64,000 nt of DNA, taken from assembly GCF_007860135.1 (NCBI RefSeq), contig NZ_SJPV01000009.1, positions 1 to 64,000 on the forward strand, given 5' to 3'. Both the position numbers and the translations under genes were made by a program. Each line of letters starts with the position of its first letter. Position 1 is the stretch's first letter. This document shows, in pieces, positions 60,812 through 64,000 of this stretch. The DNA comes from Novipirellula artificiosorum. Its GTDB lineage: Bacteria > Planctomycetota > Planctomycetia > Pirellulales > Pirellulaceae. The notes beneath the pieces were generated by a model. The model saw only the letters and a list, made by a program, of their open reading frames with translations, searched no databases and was not told the DNA's origin.

Positions 60812-62335
60812 ATGTCCCAAATCGATCATCCTTTGACTGTTCCTTGTGACGCTGCCGTGAAATCTGCCCGGCAGAGCCGCCGCGATTTGCTGCTGCTCGG
60901 TTCGGCATTGCTGGCCGGTGGGATCGCGCCGATCGGTCTCACCTACGCCGAAGAGTTGTCTCCGCAGTCTCTTGCGGTCGATCCGAGCCGAGTCTTATTC
61001 CGCGTTCGGATCGAGATCGACGGCGAGGGGAACGTCAACGTCCCCACCAATCCGTTGGTATCTCGCAAAAGTGACCGATCGCTTCCGCTGAAAAGCGATG
61101 TGGTGTTTGACTATGAAGAACGTCTGCGCCGAGCGGATGCTACGGACGTGGATTCCGTTCCGATCGCCGCGGAACGCTTCTTTCACGAGGCGAACAGCGA
61201 CAGTGAAGTCAATCGATCGAAGATCCAGGCTGCACTTCGCCCATCGGTTTGCCAGTCGATCGTCCGTCGCGATACGTTGCCCGAAATCACCTATTCGAGC
61301 GAGAGCTATTTCACGCACGAAGAATTGGATCTCTTGCGGATGCCGGTCTCGAGCATCGCGGTCGATCGGTTGTTGCCGACCGATCCGGTTGTCAAAGGGG
61401 ATCAATATGTTGTCGAATCGGAAAGCTTGAGAGCGTTGTTTGGCTTGTCGGCGGTCGATGCCTCGGAAGTCAAAGGCGAGATCGTTGCCTTGTCGACCAA
61501 GGAAGCTCGGGTGCAGCTTCGTGGTAACTTGGATGGCAGCGTGGATGGCGTACCGACCAAGCTGCGGATCGTGGGAAAGTTGACCTTTGACCGGACAATG
61601 GGGGTCACCACATGGTTGGCGATGGCGATCCATGAGACGCGTGATATTAGCAAGGCGGAGCCTGGATTTGATGTCGCCTCGACCATCAAGATGATTCGAA
61701 AACCGCTCGACAAACCGTTTGGATTGCAGGCCCAACCCGAGCCTCTGGATATCCGATCGGGGATCCCCGAGGAACGGCTCTACGTCGAACTGCAAAGTGA
61801 TACGATTGGAATGAGCACGCTGATGGATCGACGTTGGCGGATGATGAGCGACAAGGCTGGCTTGACGATGATGCGGATGATCGAGAACGATCGCAGTATT
61901 GCGCAGTGCGATTTTCGCCGTCTGTCTCGTCTTGCTGGGGACAAGCAATGGACCATGAATGCGTTCCAGCAAGACGTTCGAAAAACGCTGGGCGAGCAGT
62001 GGCGAGAATTTGTTGTGGCGAACGAACGGGTGACAGAAACCGGCCTCGTTGTGATGACTCTGGTTGCTCGCGGCGCGGTTGAAGAAGTGCCGATTGAGTG
62101 GGTGATTCAACATTATTCGGATGATTCCGGCCGCCGCGTGCTCGCTACGTTTACAATGGAAGGCGATGCTGCGGACTCGTTTGCGGGTTCGGATGATCAA
62201 TTGGCGAGTACGCTGCGCATGATCCATCAGCCCTCCGCTGCACAAGAATTGCCTGATTTGGCCGAGCAGGAATCCAGCAAACCGGAGGACCGGTTGAGCG
62301 ACGAATCGATTCAATCGGCCAGCGACAGGCGATAG
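60812..62335 (+). CDS. unknown exported protein with Tat-like signal
   Basis: The 507-aa product is not recognised. The N-terminus QSRRDLLLLGSALLAGGIAP has the twin-arginine and hydrophobic stretch of a Tat or long signal peptide, with a cleavage site near TYA-EE. The remainder appears as alternating beta and helical segments without membrane helices, so it should be periplasmic. No catalytic motif was seen. ATG 60812 is chosen (AGGTTGGA just upstream), as the frame open from 60656 has a leader without protein character. The next gene starts 72 bp downstream and then obg, so the three may be co-transcribed before the terminator at 63494. Confidence 0.72.
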   Translation: MSQIDHPLTVPCDAAVKSARQSRRDLLLLGSALLAGGIAPIGLTYAEELSPQSLAVDPSRVLFRVRIEIDGEGNVNVPTNPLVSRKSDRSLPLKSDVVFDYEERLRRADATDVDSVPIAAERFFHEANSDSEVNRSKIQAALRPSVCQSIVRRDTLPEITYSSESYFTHEELDLLRMPVSSIAVDRLLPTDPVVKGDQYVVESESLRALFGLSAVDASEVKGEIVALSTKEARVQLRGNLDGSVDGVPTKLRIVGKLTFDRTMGVTTWLAMAIHETRDISKAEPGFDVASTIKMIRKPLDKPFGLQAQPEPLDIRSGIPEERLYVELQSDTIGMSTLMDRRWRMMSDKAGLTMMRMIENDRSIAQCDFRRLSRLAGDKQWTMNAFQQDVRKTLGEQWREFVVANERVTETGLVVMTLVARGAVEEVPIEWVIQHYSDDSGRRVLATFTMEGDAADSFAGSDDQLASTLRMIHQPSAAQELPDLAEQESSKPEDRLSDESIQSASDRR

Positions 62336-62407
62336 GAAGACCCGATTTGGCGTTTCGAATTCGCTGCCTTGGCACGCGATGTTTATTGCAACTCTTTACC
62401 CGATGGT

Positions 62408-63445
62408 ATGACGATGGTTTCAGGTCGATTCATTTTGTCAACAGCGATCTGCTCCGCAGTTCTCTTGTTCTGCTGTTGTGCCGATGCGACGTCACAAGAT
62501 TCGGCGACGGAAGCTGCAGCGAAGCAGAGCAGCGCGGAGAATGACCCGACGACGGAGGAGCAGACTGAGTTTGCGCCCGGCGTCTTGACGGTTGTCCCGC
62601 CTGCACCGAAACCCGACGAAACGACCGACGGTCCGCTTGCACTTCAGACCTTCCTTGATGGACATCCCGAAATCATTTGGGGTGGCGAATCCCATCCCGA
62701 TGGAATGCCGCATTTTGATCCTCGAAGTCGGATGCTTGCCGAAATGGCCGAAGAGGTTTTCTTGCGTCGTGAGATCTACTGCTTGGAGTTTTCCTTCAAA
62801 CCGCTACGACAAATTTTGACGGACGTGCCACGACCCGATGGTCGGATGCAACGCAAACTGGTTTGGTACATGGTGTTCCGGATCCGCTATCGGGGCGGTG
62901 ACCTGCGACCCGCTGCGGACGAGGTGGGCGGCAAGGACGTGTACGAACGGATCGAATCGGTCAGCTACCAGTCGAGGCGAGTGTTCCCGATGTTGGTCCT
63001 GAATAACCGCATCAGCGGCAACCGTTACACCGATCGCATCTTGCCGACCGTGAAGCAGAAGATCGCGATTCGGGAACAGATTACCGCACCGCTTTACAAT
63101 ACCGTCGAGATTTCTCGCGTTGAAATCCCTAAATCCTCCGACACGGCAGCGCCCGGCGTTTGGGGTGTGGCGACCTGGGAAGATGTGGATCCCGATTTGG
63201 ATTTCTTTTCCGTCGACGTCTTTGGGCTGACCAATGCGTTCGAGCAAGACGGCGAAGGTGCCGATGCTCCCTACCGAAAAAAGGCCCTACAACTGAATTT
63301 CTTTCGTCCCGGCGACAAGATTCAACAAATCAAAGACACCATCCGATTTGGCGTCCCCGCATACGAGAACAAGAAAGAGCAGGATTACGTGCTTCAGCAA
63401 TACGGAATCGAGAAGCGACTCGACTATCGTTGGATTTTCCGATAA
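62408..63445 (+). CDS. unknown exported protein
   Basis: The 345-aa product is not recognised. A signal peptide is clear (SGRFILSTAICSAVLLFCCCADA-TS); the triple Cys could serve lipid attachment, but the lipobox is not canonical. Residues about 25-70 are acidic and Pro-rich; the rest is a mixed beta domain (MVFRIRYRGGDLRP, SRRVFPMLVLNNRISGNRYT, TAPGVWGVATWEDVDPDLDFF is cut here to VWGVATWEDVDPDLDFF). ATG 62408 or the second ATG at 62414 are both plausible. It lies between the Tat-like exported protein and obg, and is followed by an intrinsic terminator. Confidence 0.72.
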   Translation: MTMVSGRFILSTAICSAVLLFCCCADATSQDSATEAAAKQSSAENDPTTEEQTEFAPGVLTVVPPAPKPDETTDGPLALQTFLDGHPEIIWGGESHPDGMPHFDPRSRMLAEMAEEVFLRREIYCLEFSFKPLRQILTDVPRPDGRMQRKLVWYMVFRIRYRGGDLRPAADEVGGKDVYERIESVSYQSRRVFPMLVLNNRISGNRYTDRILPTVKQKIAIREQITAPLYNTVEISRVEIPKSSDTAAPGVWGVATWEDVDPDLDFFSVDVFGLTNAFEQDGEGADAPYRKKALQLNFFRPGDKIQQIKDTIRFGVPAYENKKEQDYVLQQYGIEKRLDYRWIFR

Positions 63446-63493
63446 GATTTGCAGGGGCGGAACGATCGTTCCCCTCTTGCCACGAACAGCATG

Positions 63494-63533
63494 ACGGCTG
63501 GCCGGCGCACAAGCGTGGTCAGCCGTTTTTTTT
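63494..63533 (+). terminator. intrinsic terminator before obg
   Basis: ACGGCTG (63494-63500) and CAGCCGT (63520-63526) form a perfect 7-bp stem, extended by GCC and GGT with one G-U pair, followed by eight T residues (63526-63533). It ends the transcript of the preceding exported-protein gene and separates it from obg, which starts 60 bp further on. Confidence 0.85.
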
Positions 63534-63592
63534 GTTGAAGTCTGAACGTCCAGCGAATCCCACTTTACGTTTCCCCATCTTTGTAACTGACT

Positions 63593-64000
63593 ATGTTTGT
63601 TGATCGCGTCCGCATTGAACTGCAAGCCGGCAAGGGGGGCGATGGCTGCATGAGTTTTCGTCGCGAAAAGTTCGTTCCCCGCGGCGGCCCCGATGGCGGC
63701 GATGGGGGCGACGGCGGCAGTTTAATCCTGCAGGCCGGGGATGGTGTCAATAGCTTGGCGGCTTTCGCGAACCGGAGATTCTACCGAGCGCCCAAAGGGA
63801 CAGCGGGCCAGGGATCGATGCGTTTCGGCCGCGCCGGTAAAGACCAACGTTTGTATGTCCCCACCGGCACGACGGTGATTGATGCCGAAAACGGTTTTGT
63901 CATCAAGGATTTGACGACGCCTGGCGAAGAATTTGTCGTCGCTCGTGGAGGCAAAGGAGGCCGGGGCAACGCGTCCTTCAAGTCGTCGACGAACCGCGCT
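63593..64000 (+). CDS. obg: GTPase Obg/CgtA, 5' part
   Basis: The first 136 codons of Obg, a GTPase needed for 50S ribosome assembly and stress control, run off the window end. The glycine-rich Obg fold is clear: DRVRIELQAGKGGDGCMSFRR is shown in part as QAGKGGDGCMSFRREKFVP, then RGGPDGGDGGDGGS and VVARGGKGGRGNASFKSS. The GTPase domain lies beyond the window. ATG 63593 gives the standard family start MFVDRVRI. Confidence 0.95.
   Translation, partial: MFVDRVRIELQAGKGGDGCMSFRREKFVPRGGPDGGDGGDGGSLILQAGDGVNSLAAFANRRFYRAPKGTAGQGSMRFGRAGKDQRLYVPTGTTVIDAENGFVIKDLTTPGEEFVVARGGKGGRGNASFKSSTNRA

Noticed and set aside
60995..62314. A 439-codon minus-strand frame opposite the 507-aa exported protein
   Set aside because: The plus-strand gene has a signal peptide, ribosome-binding site and spacing to neighbours; the antisense product is His/Arg/Gln-rich as typical of shadows.

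Overview
The window looks like a chromosome segment of a planctomycete close to Rhodopirellula (family Pirellulaceae). Diagnostic signs are a PVC-type membrane-bound dehydrogenase with a C-terminal heme c site, a LEPR-XLL/dockerin giant surface protein, a fused FG-GAP plus DUF1080 protein, a Tat-exported Gfo/Idh/MocA oxidoreductase, an elongation factor G of the spirochaete/planctomycete/delta (spdEFG1, mitochondrial EFG1-like) type, isolated ribosomal-protein genes instead of long ribosomal operons, and many intergenic palindromes. No rRNA, tRNA, CRISPR array, prophage or intact insertion sequence was seen.

Layout. 1-332: intergenic with repeat fragments. 333-5323 (+): a tight sucrose operon (sucrose-phosphate synthase fused to a phosphatase domain, amylosucrase, separate sucrose-phosphate phosphatase). 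5922-7799 (-): a secreted GH3 beta-glucosidase. 8167-13763 (+): a giant secreted dehydrogenase/HEAT/cytochrome protein and a U32-family protein. 13764-14720: a non-coding patch with a palindrome, two inverted copies of an unknown repeat and an ISL3-like transposase relic. 14721-15896 (-): an unknown membrane-anchored coiled-coil protein. 16519-27113 (+): two overlapping genes for giant envelope proteins (1203 and 2328 aa); the second looks like a head-to-tail fusion of two modules resembling the first. 27172-32064 (+): glycolate oxidase glcDEF and an SMP-30-like lactonase. 32105-38467 (-): a four-gene set (Gfo/Idh/MocA oxidoreductase, HEAT protein, FG-GAP/DUF1080 protein, cytochrome c'-like protein). 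38781-40511 (+): a B12-binding radical SAM enzyme. 40647-47719 (-): dihydrolipoamide dehydrogenase, rpsD, an ABC exporter-like protein whose ATPase motifs are all lost, an ABC-2 permease, a thioesterase and rpsR. 48244-52739 (+): fusA behind a structured leader, and a PAS-GAF-receiver regulator. 52786-60128 (-): a TPR protein, a sugar isomerase/epimerase-like TIM barrel, and the LEPR-XLL metalloprotease/adhesin. 60812-64000 (+): two unknown exported proteins and the 5' part of obg.

How the genes work together. The sucrose operon can make sucrose from UDP-glucose and fructose-6-phosphate and also convert it to alpha-glucan, suggesting osmolyte and carbon-storage control. The 32-38 kb set suggests oxidation of a glycoside to a 3-keto form, its cleavage by a DUF1080 domain, and possible electron transfer to a small cytochrome. 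GlcDEF oxidises glycolate. The giant envelope pair is the least explained part of the window; the catalytically dead ABC protein next to an ABC-2 permease is the second.

All calls come from reading the sequence and translations only; no database search was made. Where an in-frame signal peptide or ribosome-binding site argued for a start inside a longer reading frame, the internal start is given and the reason stated.
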